A stretch of 64,000 nt of DNA from an uncultured Bacteroidales bacterium (lineage in GTDB: Bacteria > Bacteroidota > Bacteroidia > Bacteroidales > Bacteroidaceae). The position numbers and the translations under genes were made by a program. The stretch lies in contig CADAGO010000008.1 of assembly GCA_902787555.1 (NCBI GenBank), positions 1 through 64,000 of the forward strand, written 5' to 3'. Every line of letters begins with the position of its first letter. The first letter of the stretch is position 1. The notes below the pieces were generated by a model that did no database searches, was not told where the DNA came from, and worked only from the letters and a program-made list of their open reading frames with translations. Shown piece after piece: positions 31,900-41,288 of this stretch.

Positions 31900-32397
31900 T
31901 TACTTCCTAACGAGATTGAGGAATACATAGTCGTGTGCATGACGCTCGTCGGCTGTGTGTTCTTCTTTCAATTCCACATCCCACTCTTCGTAGTTGACGG
32001 TAGGGAAGTAGGCGTCTGCATCCTCAGGGGCATCATCGATGACGGTTAGATACAGCTTGTCAGCAATGGGGAGAGTCTGCGAATAGACGTATGCGCCGCC
32101 GATGATGAACACTTCCTCTTCATCACGACACAGGTCGAGTGCTTCTTGCAGGGAGTTCACCCATTCGGCTCCTTCTTTGTCCTCAGGAACCTCATGAGGT
32201 AGTGCAAGCACGATGTTGCGACGACGGGGTAGGGGGCGCTTAGGGAAGGATGCAAAGGTGTTCTTTCCCATGATAACGGTGTGACCTGTGGTGGTCTCCT
32301 TGAATCGCTTCATGTCGTTAGGCATGTGGTAAAGCAATTCGTTCTTTTTGCCTATCGCGAAGTTCTTTGCGATGGCTACTATAATTGATAATGTCAT
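31900..32397 (-). CDS. folA: Dihydrofolate reductase
   Basis: Reduces dihydrofolate to tetrahydrofolate, the trimethoprim target. The 165-residue protein has LSIIVAIAKNFAIGKKNELLYHMPNDMKRFKETTTGHTVIMGKNTF-type N-terminal sequence (residues 2-47) with the substrate Asp in MPNDMKRFK, the NADPH site IIGGAYVY, and AEVYF-like C-terminal DAYFPTVN. It follows thyA on the same strand, 48 bases later; the two enzymes act in sequence in dTMP synthesis. Confidence 0.96.
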   Translation of the reverse strand: MTLSIIVAIAKNFAIGKKNELLYHMPNDMKRFKETTTGHTVIMGKNTFASFPKRPLPRRRNIVLALPHEVPEDKEGAEWVNSLQEALDLCRDEEEVFIIGGAYVYSQTLPIADKLYLTVIDDAPEDADAYFPTVNYEEWDVELKEEHTADERHAHDYVFLNLVRK

Positions 32398-32445
32398 ATT
32401 TGTCTTATATTTTAGAGTTTGCGTGGAACTTGTTGTATATACAAG

Positions 32446-33240
32446 TTACACTGATACTGTTGCTTTGATGTGGTCGTAGGGATTGTAGTCGGTGAGGGTG
32501 AAGTCTTCAAACTGGAAGTCGAAGATGTTCTTGACTTCTGGATTGATATGCATGCGAGGCAGAGGTCTCGGCTCACGAGTGAGTTGCAGACGCGCCTGCT
32601 CGAGATGATTGAGGTAGAGGTGGGTGTCACCTGTTGTATAGACGAAATCACCTGCTTTGAGGCCAGTTACTTGTGCTACCATCATTAGCAGAAGGCTGTA
32701 GGAGGCGATGTTAAAAGGTACGCCAAGGAAGGTGTCTGCACTACGCTGATAGAGCTGAAGGCTCAGTCGTCCATCTGCTACATAAAATTGGAACAGGATG
32801 TGACAGGGTGGGAGGTTCATGTTGCCCAGATCTGCAACGTTCCAAGCAGATACGATGAGACGTCGGCTGTCGGGGTTGTTCTTTATCTGATTGATGACAT
32901 CAGTTATCTGGTCTATATGTCCTCCGTTGTAGTCGGGCCAGCTGCGCCACTGATAGCCGTAGATATGCCCAAGGTCACCATCAGGGTCTGCCCATTCGTT
33001 CCAGATGCGTACACCACGCTCTTGAAGCCATTTGGCGTTTGTGTCACCACGCAGGAACCACAGGAGTTCGTAGATGATGCTCTTCAGGTGGAGCTTCTTG
33101 GTCGTTAGGAGTGGAAAACCTTCTTCAAGATTGAACCGCATTTGGTTGCCAAATACGCTGATGGTACCTGTGCCTGTACGGTCTGTTTTCTCAGTACCTT
33201 CGGTTAGAATTCTATTCAGTAAGTCGAGATATTGTTTCAT
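32446..33240 (-). CDS. thyA: Thymidylate synthase
   Basis: Methylates dUMP to dTMP using methylenetetrahydrofolate, releasing dihydrofolate for FolA. The 264-residue protein has the catalytic Cys in [12 protein letters not shown], the dUMP-binding RRLIVSAWN and [21 protein letters not shown], and [19 protein letters not shown] at the C-terminus. All match the E. coli type in length and motif. A -7 box TAACTTTG lies at 33266-33273 on the minus strand, next to the terminator hairpin of the exb unit. Confidence 0.98.
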   Translation of the reverse strand: MKQYLDLLNRILTEGTEKTDRTGTGTISVFGNQMRFNLEEGFPLLTTKKLHLKSIIYELLWFLRGDTNAKWLQERGVRIWNEWADPDGDLGHIYGYQWRSWPDYNGGHIDQITDVINQIKNNPDSRRLIVSAWNVADLGNMNLPPCHILFQFYVADGRLSLQLYQRSADTFLGVPFNIASYSLLLMMVAQVTGLKAGDFVYTTGDTHLYLNHLEQARLQLTREPRPLPRMHINPEVKNIFDFQFEDFTLTDYNPYDHIKATVSV

Positions 33241-33274
33241 TTAACTCCCTTTTTGTATTTGGCTACAAAGTTAC

Positions 33275-33314
33275 AAAAAAAGAGTGAACCGACGAAACGA
33301 TTCACTCTTTTTTT
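33275..33314. terminator. Terminator at the end of the exb unit
   Basis: AAAAAAAGAGTGAA (33275-33288) and TTCACTCTTTTTTT (33301-33314) form a 14-bp stem around 12 bases, with A and T tracts on both sides. It lies 20 bases after the second exbD stop and only a few bases from the thyA -7 box. Confidence 0.8.
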
Positions 33315-33334
33315 ATAGAATTTAAATGGTTTGC

Positions 33335-33808
33335 TTAGTTTTTGTCACTTTTAGTTGCAGAGTAAACCATCTTCAAAGCGTAACCCTTACGTAGTTGTTG
33401 CTTCACATCGGTGATGTAACCCATTGGGGTTTCATGGTCTGCCTTAATTGAAACCGTGTAGAATGGTTTGTCGATTTCGGCGAGTGTGTTACGGTCTCTC
33501 ATTACGAAATCGTACACTTCTGACGCATCTGTTACAATCGCATCGTTCAACTGGATTTTTGTTTGGTTACCATATTGAGAGCGCAGAGCGTCGGTTGAAG
33601 GACGTCCGATGTAAATGAACGATGTACATGACTTACGTGCGAGTTTCTCAAGCTGAGTACCTGAAGGACGGTCAAACTTAACTAAGTATGTCACCTCACG
33701 CATAGTTGTTACCATCATGAAGAAGAACAACACTGAGAAAATCAAGTCAGGAAGTGACGATGTATTCAGTTCCGGCATTTCTTTTTTGCCTTTGTTAAAT
33801 CTACTCAT
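33335..33808 (-). CDS. exbD: ExbD/TolR-family protein (second copy)
   Basis: A 157-residue protein with one N-terminal membrane helix. MPELNTSSLPDLIFSVLFFFMMVTTMR carries the proton-path Asp (SLPDLIF), the residue that couples proton flow to TonB. The periplasmic domain (about 50-157) ends with a basic KMVYSATKSDKN. It lies two bases after the larger exbD gene and is the last gene of the unit. Two ExbD copies per ExbB are common in Bacteroidota. Confidence 0.9.
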   Translation of the reverse strand: MSRFNKGKKEMPELNTSSLPDLIFSVLFFFMMVTTMREVTYLVKFDRPSGTQLEKLARKSCTSFIYIGRPSTDALRSQYGNQTKIQLNDAIVTDASEVYDFVMRDRNTLAEIDKPFYTVSIKADHETPMGYITDVKQQLRKGYALKMVYSATKSDKN

Positions 33809-33810
33809 AG

Positions 33811-34398
33811 TTACATATTTTTACCGTATTGTTTAGGTTCAGCCTCGGAAATCTTCTGAGGGTACACATCACGTATTGCTTCCTTTTCTTCCTTTGTGAG
33901 GAATTCGTACTTGTAGCCAAACTCTTGTTTTGCGAGTTCGTCACGAAGTTCGTTATAGGCAGCTACCAATTGGTCTTGCACCTGGAAATAAACACCATAA
34001 CTTGTTCCACGGTCAGTCTGAACTGAGATGACGTGGTTGAGTGTCACCATACGGGTACCTAAGATACCGCATTTCTTTGGCTTCAACTCTGGCAAGTTGG
34101 CATTATTATTGGGGTTTGCAATAAATTCCTTTGCTCTTGGCTTAACTTCATCCAAACCAACGTAATCATCGCCGATCATGAGGTAGTTGTCCTTATTGAT
34201 ACGGATGTTGAGGATGTTACGTTCCTTGACCTTCATTTCGTTTTTAGCGTCTTCGTCCTCTGGGGGCTTAGGGAGAGTACGTGCCAATCCCTGATCTGTG
34301 TCCATAGAGGTGGTTACAAGGAAGAAGATGAGCAACATAAATGAAATATCTGCTGTTGAACTGGTGTTCAGTCCTGGCATTTTTCTCTTTTTTCCCAT
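33811..34398 (-). CDS. exbD: ExbD/TolR-family protein (first copy)
   Basis: A 195-residue protein. MPGLNTSSTADISFMLLIFFLVTTSMDTDQGLARTLP contains the membrane helix with the conserved Asp (TADISFM). The periplasmic part is about 40 residues longer than in the second copy, with a loop containing NPNNNANLPELKPKK and a C-terminal helix rich in Lys and Glu. It follows the small four-helix protein by 26 bases. The two ExbD copies probably form a mixed dimer in the ExbB pentamer pore. Confidence 0.9.
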   Translation of the reverse strand: MGKKRKMPGLNTSSTADISFMLLIFFLVTTSMDTDQGLARTLPKPPEDEDAKNEMKVKERNILNIRINKDNYLMIGDDYVGLDEVKPRAKEFIANPNNNANLPELKPKKCGILGTRMVTLNHVISVQTDRGTSYGVYFQVQDQLVAAYNELRDELAKQEFGYKYEFLTKEEKEAIRDVYPQKISEAEPKQYGKNM

Positions 34399-34424
34399 AC
34401 TAGTTACTCAATTTTAAAAGGTTT

Positions 34425-34880
34425 TTACTGCTTTGCCTTCAAGATGACGCTATAGATGATGGCACCTATAGTGATGACTGCGAGAATGGCAATTGAAACG
34501 ATACATGCATCGGTGATGATGATGTCGGATGGTACATTCCAGTCTTCGTTGTTGATAAGCATGTGCTCGTCCTTGTTAGCAAAACCAACACCAGCACCTA
34601 TGGCCAATGTAATAATTGGCAGGCCCCATGTGTAGATATACGACTTGTTGAAGCCGTATTCCTTCACATACATGAAGAAGCTGACAAGCATGAGGATGAG
34701 TGTAGCGATAGTGAGGACGATACCCCAGATAAGTACTACGTCCAAGAACTGAGGATCGTTCATCTTTGGGTTTTCTTCGTATGGATTGTCAAATCCTACG
34801 ACGAAGTACAGAATGAATATGACGGCACTGATGCCCATCAATACCCAAAGTGTTATCTTTGATATTTTTTCGATATTCAT
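34425..34880 (-). CDS. Small membrane protein of the ExbB/ExbD unit
   Basis: The 151-residue protein has four membrane helices (about 8-28, 48-70, 80-100 and 125-147) and a short conserved segment NPYEENPKMNDP after the first. It has no signal peptide or enzyme motif. Proteins of this size lie between exbB and exbD in many Bacteroidota genomes, so it is probably an accessory part of the proton channel; its job is unknown. Confidence 0.75.
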   Translation of the reverse strand: MNIEKISKITLWVLMGISAVIFILYFVVGFDNPYEENPKMNDPQFLDVVLIWGIVLTIATLILMLVSFFMYVKEYGFNKSYIYTWGLPIITLAIGAGVGFANKDEHMLINNEDWNVPSDIIITDACIVSIAILAVITIGAIIYSVILKAKQ

Positions 34881-34962
34881 TGTTTGTCTCCTTGTTTTAG
34901 TTGTTAATTAATCATTCTTAAGTCTTTAATGACTTTGAGGTCTTTAAAGTCATTCTGACACC

Positions 34963-35778
34963 TTATTTCTTAAGGTTGTATTTAGCAACGAGGTCAAGGA
35001 GTGAAATGGTTGCGTCTTCCATCTGTGCTGTGATTGACTCAATCTTAGCAAGGATATAGTTATAGAATACCTGAAGAATAAGTGCAACAACGATACCGAA
35101 GATTGTGGTCAAAAGGGCCACCTTCATACCGCCGGCAACAACTGTTGGAGAAATATCACCTGCAACCTGGATAGCATCGAATGCGGCAACCATACCGATC
35201 ACAGTTCCCAAGAATCCGAGAGATGGAGCCATCGCGATGAAGAGTGTGATCCATGAGCAACCCTTCTCAAGGTTAGAAGCCTGAACAGCTCCGTATGCTA
35301 CGACTGACTTTTCAACAGCATCAGCACCAGCATCGAGGCGCATGAGACCCTGATAGCAAATTGAAGCGATAGGTCCACGGGTGTTGCGGCAAGCAGTCTT
35401 TGCTTTTTCTACATCTTTAGCATCAAGTGCCTTCTCTACTTCTGCAAGCATCTTGTCGGTCTTAACGTCAGCGAGTGCAAGGTAGATGATACGCTCAATA
35501 CAGAATGCGAGACCAATGATAAGTGCGATAGCAACGATTGCCATGAAGCCTGCATCACCTTCGATGAACTTGGTTTTCAATTGCTTGTACATACTTACTT
35601 CTTCCTTTGTTTCCTCTGGAACAGCCACTTCTTCTGGTTCTGCTGCCTCAACTGCTGCTGAGTCAACCTGTTCAACTGCTGCTGTGTCAACAGCTTCTTC
35701 GTCTTGTGCAGACATTGTCTGAGTCATACCAAATGTGAAGACTCCCATAAGTGCAATAATTGCAAATACTTTTTTCAT
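34963..35778 (-). CDS. exbB: ExbB/TolQ/MotA-family proton channel protein
   Basis: The 271-residue protein has a signal-like N-terminus (MKKVFAIIALMGVFTFGMTQTMSA) followed by an acidic Glu/Ala/Val linker (about 25-60) that normal ExbB lacks. The core starts at about residue 75 (FMAIVAIALIIGLAFCIERIIYL); two further helices (about 175-200 and 215-240) carry LGFLGTVIGMVAAFDAI and MKVALLTTIFGIVVAL, the family's pore motifs. It energises TonB with the two ExbD proteins encoded just downstream. Confidence 0.93.
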   Translation of the reverse strand: MKKVFAIIALMGVFTFGMTQTMSAQDEEAVDTAAVEQVDSAAVEAAEPEEVAVPEETKEEVSMYKQLKTKFIEGDAGFMAIVAIALIIGLAFCIERIIYLALADVKTDKMLAEVEKALDAKDVEKAKTACRNTRGPIASICYQGLMRLDAGADAVEKSVVAYGAVQASNLEKGCSWITLFIAMAPSLGFLGTVIGMVAAFDAIQVAGDISPTVVAGGMKVALLTTIFGIVVALILQVFYNYILAKIESITAQMEDATISLLDLVAKYNLKK

Positions 35779-35974
35779 TTTTCTTTTGAGTTTTTAAGAT
35801 TAATACTTTATTAAAATTTTGTTTTGTTATTGTCTTGTTAATGATTTGATACGTTATCGTTTCTTCCGTTTTTTTTTGCTGAAAATCGGCTTTCTGTCTC
35901 CGAAATCGGTTGCAAATTACAACTTTTTTGCGACATGGGCACTATTTCAGCAACAAAAATACGCATTTTTTTTG

Positions 35975-36748
35975 TTACCGCAATAAAAAGTATGCATTTT
36001 TCTTCGTTTCAGTGGCAATATTTACCCAATTACATGCATAAATTTCAGTTAGACGCCTCACTATTTCGATGATAAATGCACTTTCGTTTCTTTTACCCCG
36101 ATGTGGGACGGGTGCGAGATAGGGCGAGTCAGTTTCGACGACGATACGACTGAGGGGAACCGCATTTTTCAGCACTTCGGGAAGTGTGGATTTCTTGAAA
36201 GTGAGGACGCCGCCGATACCGAGTTTGAATCCGTCGAACGACAGCAATTTCCGTGCTTCGTCTTCTGTTCCTGTGAAACAATGAAACACTCCTTCAAGTT
36301 GATCGTCACGATGTCGCTCCATGATTTCCACGATTTCCTCAAAAGCATTACGCGCATGAATCATAAGCGGCTTCCCAAATTGTTTTGCCCATTGTATCTG
36401 TTGCTCGAAAGCTTCGAGTTGCTGATTGCGGTAAGTTTCGTCCCAATAAAAATCGAGGCCCACCTCACCAATCGCACAAAAACGGTTGGGATTTTCCTTC
36501 AAGAGGACAAACATCTGATCGAGCTGCGTTTGATAGTCGTCCTTCACGTCTTCTGGATGCAAACCAATCATTGGGTAGAGGTAGTCAGGATAGGCGTCAC
36601 ATACTTCGATGAGGTGGGGTAGGCCCTGTAGATTGACGTTGGGGACAAGTATCTTCTCTACCTGTGCGTCCTTGGCTCGTTGGATGACTTCGGGCAAATC
36701 GTCAGCGAATTCTTCACCGTCAAGATGCGAATGGGTGTCGATAATCAT
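35975..36748 (-). CDS. tatD: TatD-family metal-dependent hydrolase
   Basis: A 257-residue TIM-barrel hydrolase. MIIDTHSHLDGEEF has the metal-binding His pair; GLHPEDV, GEVGLDFYW, PLMIHARNA, GVFHCFTGTEDEA and VETDSPYLAPVPHRGKRNES follow in order, the complete TatD set. These are 3'-5' exonucleases or D-aminoacyl-tRNA-deacylase relatives. It lies three bases after the polyprenyl synthase gene on the same transcript. Confidence 0.96.
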   Translation of the reverse strand: MIIDTHSHLDGEEFADDLPEVIQRAKDAQVEKILVPNVNLQGLPHLIEVCDAYPDYLYPMIGLHPEDVKDDYQTQLDQMFVLLKENPNRFCAIGEVGLDFYWDETYRNQQLEAFEQQIQWAKQFGKPLMIHARNAFEEIVEIMERHRDDQLEGVFHCFTGTEDEARKLLSFDGFKLGIGGVLTFKKSTLPEVLKNAVPLSRIVVETDSPYLAPVPHRGKRNESAFIIEIVRRLTEIYACNWVNIATETKKNAYFLLR

Positions 36749-36751
36749 GGG

Positions 36752-37726
36752 CTATTTGTTGCGTTTAAGAAGCTTGTCGGCAAATGCCTTGAGTTCTGTC
36801 TTCTTGGATTCATCAACTTTCACCTTAGCAAGGCACTCAAGCGACTGGGAAAACAGCTGTTCTATCTTGTCGAGGCAGAGAGCCTTGATGCCAACTGCAT
36901 CGTAGAGAGCTGTGACGGCTTGAATCTTATCGGCTGGCACGAAGTCGGTCTTGTCAACCCATTCCTGCAATTGGGCTTTCTGTGTGGGATTTGCCCGATT
37001 GAAGGCGTTTATGAGCATGAATGTCTTTTTGTTGCACAAGATGTCGCCTCCGATTTGTTTACCGAATACGGCAGGGTCTCCATATACATCGAGTAGGTCG
37101 TCCTGTAGTTGGAATGCCAACCCCATCTTCTCTCCAAACTGATAGAGGCTGTCGGCATCCTCGGGGGATGCACCTGCAAGTTCTGCTCCGATTTTTAGGG
37201 CACAAGCCAGTAGGAGAGAGGTTTTCAGACGAATCATTTCCATGTATTCTTCTTCCCGTACATCGTTGCGACTTTCAAACTCTACATCGTACTGCTGACC
37301 GTCACACACACCAAGTGTGGCTGCATTGAAGGTCTTCACGGCTTTCATCATCTGAGGATTCGTTGTTTCTGTGAAGAGTTTATAGGCCATAATCAGCATC
37401 GCATCGCCCGATAGGATGGCTGTGTTGTCATTCCATTTCTTATGAACTGTGAGATGCCCTCTGCGCATATCTGCACGATCCATCAGGTCGTCGTGAAGCA
37501 GGGTGAAATTGTGATAGGTTTCGAGCGCAATAGAATTGGGGAGAATATCGTCCACGTTGTCCTTATAGAGGTTGTAGGCCATTAGCATGAGGACTGGTCG
37601 AATACGTTTCCCTCCTAATTCGAGCACATACTTGATAGGAGCATAGAGTCCTTCGGGCTGTGCGTTATAGGGCATGTTTTCAATATAGAGATTGACTTTG
37701 TCGTATAGTTCTTGATAGTTCAGCAT
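36752..37726 (-). CDS. Polyprenyl synthetase (farnesyl/geranylgeranyl type)
   Basis: Chain-elongating prenyl transferase of 324 residues. The first Asp-rich motif is LLHDDLMDRADMRRG (DDxxD in the form DDLMD), and the second is FQLQDDLLDVYGDP. KRIRPVLMLMAYNL binds the substrate diphosphate. The product length is set by residues before the first motif (LETYHNFTLLHDD) and cannot be read with certainty; a C15 or C20 product is likely. It follows the TonB gene by about 80 bases and a hairpin. Confidence 0.93.
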   Translation of the reverse strand: MLNYQELYDKVNLYIENMPYNAQPEGLYAPIKYVLELGGKRIRPVLMLMAYNLYKDNVDDILPNSIALETYHNFTLLHDDLMDRADMRRGHLTVHKKWNDNTAILSGDAMLIMAYKLFTETTNPQMMKAVKTFNAATLGVCDGQQYDVEFESRNDVREEEYMEMIRLKTSLLLACALKIGAELAGASPEDADSLYQFGEKMGLAFQLQDDLLDVYGDPAVFGKQIGGDILCNKKTFMLINAFNRANPTQKAQLQEWVDKTDFVPADKIQAVTALYDAVGIKALCLDKIEQLFSQSLECLAKVKVDESKKTELKAFADKLLKRNK

Positions 37727-37750
37727 CTTGATTTTGTATTATATATAATT

Positions 37751-37781
37751 AAGGTGTGCCAAATGTTGTCTGACACACCTT
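37751..37781 (-). terminator. Hairpin after the TonB gene
   Basis: AAGGTGTG (37751-37758) and CACACCTT (37774-37781) pair perfectly around 15 bases; the minus strand continues AATTATATATAAT. A weak terminator or attenuator before the polyprenyl synthetase gene. Confidence 0.55.
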
Positions 37782-37803
37782 AATATATGATTCGTTAGTT
37801 GTA

Positions 37804-38514
37804 TTAAGTCAACTTGAATTGTACAGGTACAGTGTACTTTACACGTACTGGTTTGCCTCTCTGCTTGCCTGGTTTCCACTTAGGCATTGCTTTGATGACA
37901 CGCATTGCTTCTTCGTCGCACTTAGGGTGAAGTGAACGAACCACCTTTGGATCAACGATTGAACCGTCTTTGTTGACTACGAATTCAATGACACTTTTAC
38001 CTTGAATGCCTTGTTCCTGGGCGATAGTAGGATACTTAATATTCCTACTGAGGTATTCCAAAAGTTTTTCCATACCTCCAGGGAACTCTGGCATCTCTTC
38101 TACAACCTGGAAGATTTCTTCCTCGTCGGTTACCTCAGCCTGTACAGCAGGACCCATTACAGGACCAGATACAGGAGCCGAAGGACCTGTGATAGCTTCG
38201 TTGGTGTCTTCTGAGTCTGGAGCCTCGTTTTCTTCGATTTCCTCAGTATCTTCGACGATATCGAGAATTTCAGGTACCTGTGGTACTTCCATAGGTGGAG
38301 GAGGAGCCATCTGGAAAATAGGCTGCGTTACAGGAGGAACTTCCTCTTCCATTGGAGCATAAGCTGCAAAGACAACAGGCTCTGTCTCTTTGTACTCACG
38401 AGTTGTCCACTCGAAAGCAGCGAAGATTGCACCTAAGGCGAAGATGTAACCAATCAGCATGCTGGTACTCTTCTGGCCTTCAAGGTCGGCTTTTTTTGAT
38501 TTCTTTACTTCCAT
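37804..38514 (-). CDS. tonB: TonB-family energy transducer
   Basis: The 236-residue protein has a cytoplasmic basic N-terminus, one membrane helix (about 20-40, STSMLIGYIFALGAIFAAF), a Pro/Glu/Val-rich periplasmic linker (about 45-130, with PPPPMEVPQVPEI) and the C-terminal TonB domain (about 145-236; YPTIAQEQGIQGKSVIEFVVNKDGS ... WKPGKQRGKPVRVKYTVPV). It moves energy from ExbB/ExbD to outer-membrane receptors. The ExbB/ExbD genes lie 2 kb downstream on the same strand, after tatD and the prenyl synthase. A -7 box TACTTTTG lies at 38566-38573. Confidence 0.93.
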   Translation of the reverse strand: MEVKKSKKADLEGQKSTSMLIGYIFALGAIFAAFEWTTREYKETEPVVFAAYAPMEEEVPPVTQPIFQMAPPPPMEVPQVPEILDIVEDTEEIEENEAPDSEDTNEAITGPSAPVSGPVMGPAVQAEVTDEEEIFQVVEEMPEFPGGMEKLLEYLSRNIKYPTIAQEQGIQGKSVIEFVVNKDGSIVDPKVVRSLHPKCDEEAMRVIKAMPKWKPGKQRGKPVRVKYTVPVQFKLT

Positions 38515-38637
38515 AATTTATTCTGTTTTGATGATTGTCAATTCAATAGTCTTCTCTATTTGACGCAAAAGTAATACTTTTTTTTTATTCCGTGTCAATC
38601 AATTTGCATTTTTTTTGAAAAAAAGTTGAAAACTTTG

Positions 38638-41280
38638 CTATTTTATACCTGTTTTGTCAGAATCGGGGGTCATTGTGTGTAAATAAACATCTTGTTGAGG
38701 GAATGGAATCTCGATGTTGTTCTTGTTCAATGTTTCGTAAACCACCTCTTTGACTTGGGCAATAAACGCAGGCTTTTGATCGACCAGAATCCATAAGACA
38801 ACATCAAGGTCCACGCTACTTGCACCGAAACCTGAGAATCGAACTTCAAGACCTTTTTCCTTGTTAACGATATCACGTCCATCCGGCAATTTAACGCAGA
38901 GGTGCTTAATGGCATCAAGTAATAAGTGACGCACATGTTCCACATTATTGCCATAGGCAATTCCAATAGGAATCTTTACTAATTCGTAGCTGTGGTTGCG
39001 AGTCAGATTCTTAAAGTTCTTGTTGAACAACGAAGTGTTGAGGAATGCAATGACGCTACCGTCGAGGGTAATGATTTGGGTACTCTGGTAAGTGATGCTT
39101 TCCACTTTTCCCTGGATGCCGTCACACTCGATATAGTCACCTACGCGCAGACGTCCGCTCATGAGTGAAATGCCGTAGAAGAAGTTTTCCAAGAGGTCTT
39201 TCATGGCGAAACCCATACCTGTTGCCAAACCTGCAGCCACTACTGATATACCGGTTTGCGGTACTTTCAACAAAACAAGTACCAGAATGATGTAGAAGCC
39301 CCAGATGACAATAGCGATAACATTCCGGGCCAAGGTTTCGTTGAAGTCCTCTCCGTTTTCTTCCGACATCTTCGTGCGGTAGAGGTGGTAGAACGACCGA
39401 AGCAGATAGTTGAGATAGCGGAAGGCAAAGTACAGACAAGCTACGACAACCACCATATAGATAGAAAGACGGATATATTTCGGCTCGTCAACGATGACTT
39501 TTCTGAATATCTCGTAGCACGATTCGGTCATCTCAAAGATGTCTGCAGCAAAGAAGAAACTTGCGACGACTGCACAGATGGTTGCGATAGGAACGACAGC
39601 CTTGTTGATGAAATCGTAGAACCACGTCTTGTGGATATAGCGTCCTTTTTCCATGCGGCTGAACAGTATCTCGTTCTTGCGCAGTTCTGCCAGTTCTTTG
39701 CGCTTGCTGAAGGTCGGTGCGTCCATCACGATACGTTTCGAGAGAACTTTCTGCTCATACATTTCCAGAAGGTCGTAGCAGCAGGTGATGGTCTCGATAG
39801 CAGCCAAGAGGAATGTCCACCAGATGATTATCTGGACAGCCATCAGAGTATAGCCAACCCATGAACTGATACAGGAAACAATCATCACAATGAGCGAAAT
39901 GGTAGAGTAGAGGATGTCGCTCATTGGCAGGAACGACTTGTTGCGTCGGATAGAGAAATACTGCCAGATAGTGAGAGCCAGAATGATGGGCGGACATATC
40001 AAGTTGATGATATTGTTCGGAATCAGCAGGATGCGGAAGAAGATGATGATAAGTGCCATCGAGATAAACGGCATATAGATAGCAATTCCTCGGTTGCATT
40101 GTTCGGCTTTCAGACGGATCAGCATTGAGATGAGGATAGCCTCGAACAGCCATGCAAAGTCTATCATCAGCTTGGCTGCCATAATGAACAGGTTGGGCTT
40201 GAGGAATTGCTGGGCAATAGTGATAGCCAATACGAAGATGAGCAAGCCGAGTGCAACGATGATGATGCGGCGCTGATGTTTGTAGCTTGTCTTGTCGATG
40301 TTCAGGATACTCTCTTTCATCCAACGCTCGGCTCTATGGGCAAACTTTGGGAATACCTTGCTGATGAGCGTAGGTACCCAACGGATGATAACGTTGCTCA
40401 GCAGGGTGGCAATCAGGATGTAGAACAGCATGAAGATGCTGACAGCCAACACGATAGGACCTCTCCACTCCGACCTTGCGCGATCGGTGTTACCTAGCGG
40501 GCTATACTTGTCGTTGTAGTCACGCTTGGCGTGCTGAATCTGCTGAGGTAATGCTCGCAGAATCCTGAAATAGTTTGCGCTTCCGTCATTGAAGATGTTA
40601 TTGCGAAGATCTTTGTATTTTTGCTGTGAGTAGTGATAGAGCTTGCCGACCTTGTTGGTCACGATGTCGTAGTAGTCTTTATCAGCCTCGACCGATTGCA
40701 GAATACGCATTAGGTTGTTGCGCAAAGCTTTGGCATAAGTGAGACATTCCTTGCGTTCTTCTTGTTCAGTTTCGCTCAACTCGAAGGGCATCGTACGTTG
40801 AGAACTTGTCAGCACAGCGTTGTCTTCCTTAATCATCTGATTGATGGAATCGGCAGCAGAGGTGCTCCCGATGGCAGGAGGCAGTTCTTTGAGGGCGATT
40901 ATCAAGCTGTCGTATCGTGCTATTTCGCTGATGATTCTTTCCCTGATTCTTCCGTAGGGAATGTTATTCGCTCCCAGTTCTCTGTGTAGCTTTGTGGCTT
41001 GTGTACAAGCGTATGCAATGTCGAATGTGTGGTCGCTTTTCTGGGAATAAAGCATCAGGCTGATTTGATCACATCGTTGCATGTAGTCAATCAGTTGCTT
41101 ATGCTGAATGGCACTTTGCTGCTCATATCGCTGCATCATGACTTTCTGCTCACGATAGTTCTGGTTCAATTCCAGTCGCAGGATGCTGAGTGTTTTGGCT
41201 AAGTCCCTTTCTTTCAGTACGGCATGCGACTGAGCGAATGCGAGGAAGACGATTGCAAATAAAAGGATGATACGTTTCAT
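38638..41280 (-). CDS. Large MscS-type mechanosensitive channel
   Basis: The 880-residue protein has a signal peptide (MKRIILLFAIVFLAFAQSHA), a helical periplasmic domain (about 20-265), several membrane helices (about 270-640) and the MscS core. The pore helix is GISVVAAGLATGMGFAMKDLLENFFYG, followed by the beta domain RLRVGDYIECDGIQGKVESITYQSTQI and the C-terminal alpha-beta part. This matches large MscK/YbdG-like channels that release solutes on osmotic downshock. It is the last gene of the transport group that starts with the AspT-like transporter. Confidence 0.9.
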   Translation of the reverse strand: MKRIILLFAIVFLAFAQSHAVLKERDLAKTLSILRLELNQNYREQKVMMQRYEQQSAIQHKQLIDYMQRCDQISLMLYSQKSDHTFDIAYACTQATKLHRELGANNIPYGRIRERIISEIARYDSLIIALKELPPAIGSTSAADSINQMIKEDNAVLTSSQRTMPFELSETEQEERKECLTYAKALRNNLMRILQSVEADKDYYDIVTNKVGKLYHYSQQKYKDLRNNIFNDGSANYFRILRALPQQIQHAKRDYNDKYSPLGNTDRARSEWRGPIVLAVSIFMLFYILIATLLSNVIIRWVPTLISKVFPKFAHRAERWMKESILNIDKTSYKHQRRIIIVALGLLIFVLAITIAQQFLKPNLFIMAAKLMIDFAWLFEAILISMLIRLKAEQCNRGIAIYMPFISMALIIIFFRILLIPNNIINLICPPIILALTIWQYFSIRRNKSFLPMSDILYSTISLIVMIVSCISSWVGYTLMAVQIIIWWTFLLAAIETITCCYDLLEMYEQKVLSKRIVMDAPTFSKRKELAELRKNEILFSRMEKGRYIHKTWFYDFINKAVVPIATICAVVASFFFAADIFEMTESCYEIFRKVIVDEPKYIRLSIYMVVVVACLYFAFRYLNYLLRSFYHLYRTKMSEENGEDFNETLARNVIAIVIWGFYIILVLVLLKVPQTGISVVAAGLATGMGFAMKDLLENFFYGISLMSGRLRVGDYIECDGIQGKVESITYQSTQIITLDGSVIAFLNTSLFNKNFKNLTRNHSYELVKIPIGIAYGNNVEHVRHLLLDAIKHLCVKLPDGRDIVNKEKGLEVRFSGFGASSVDLDVVLWILVDQKPAFIAQVKEVVYETLNKNNIEIPFPQQDVYLHTMTPDSDKTGIK

Positions 41281-41288
41281 GATATTAC

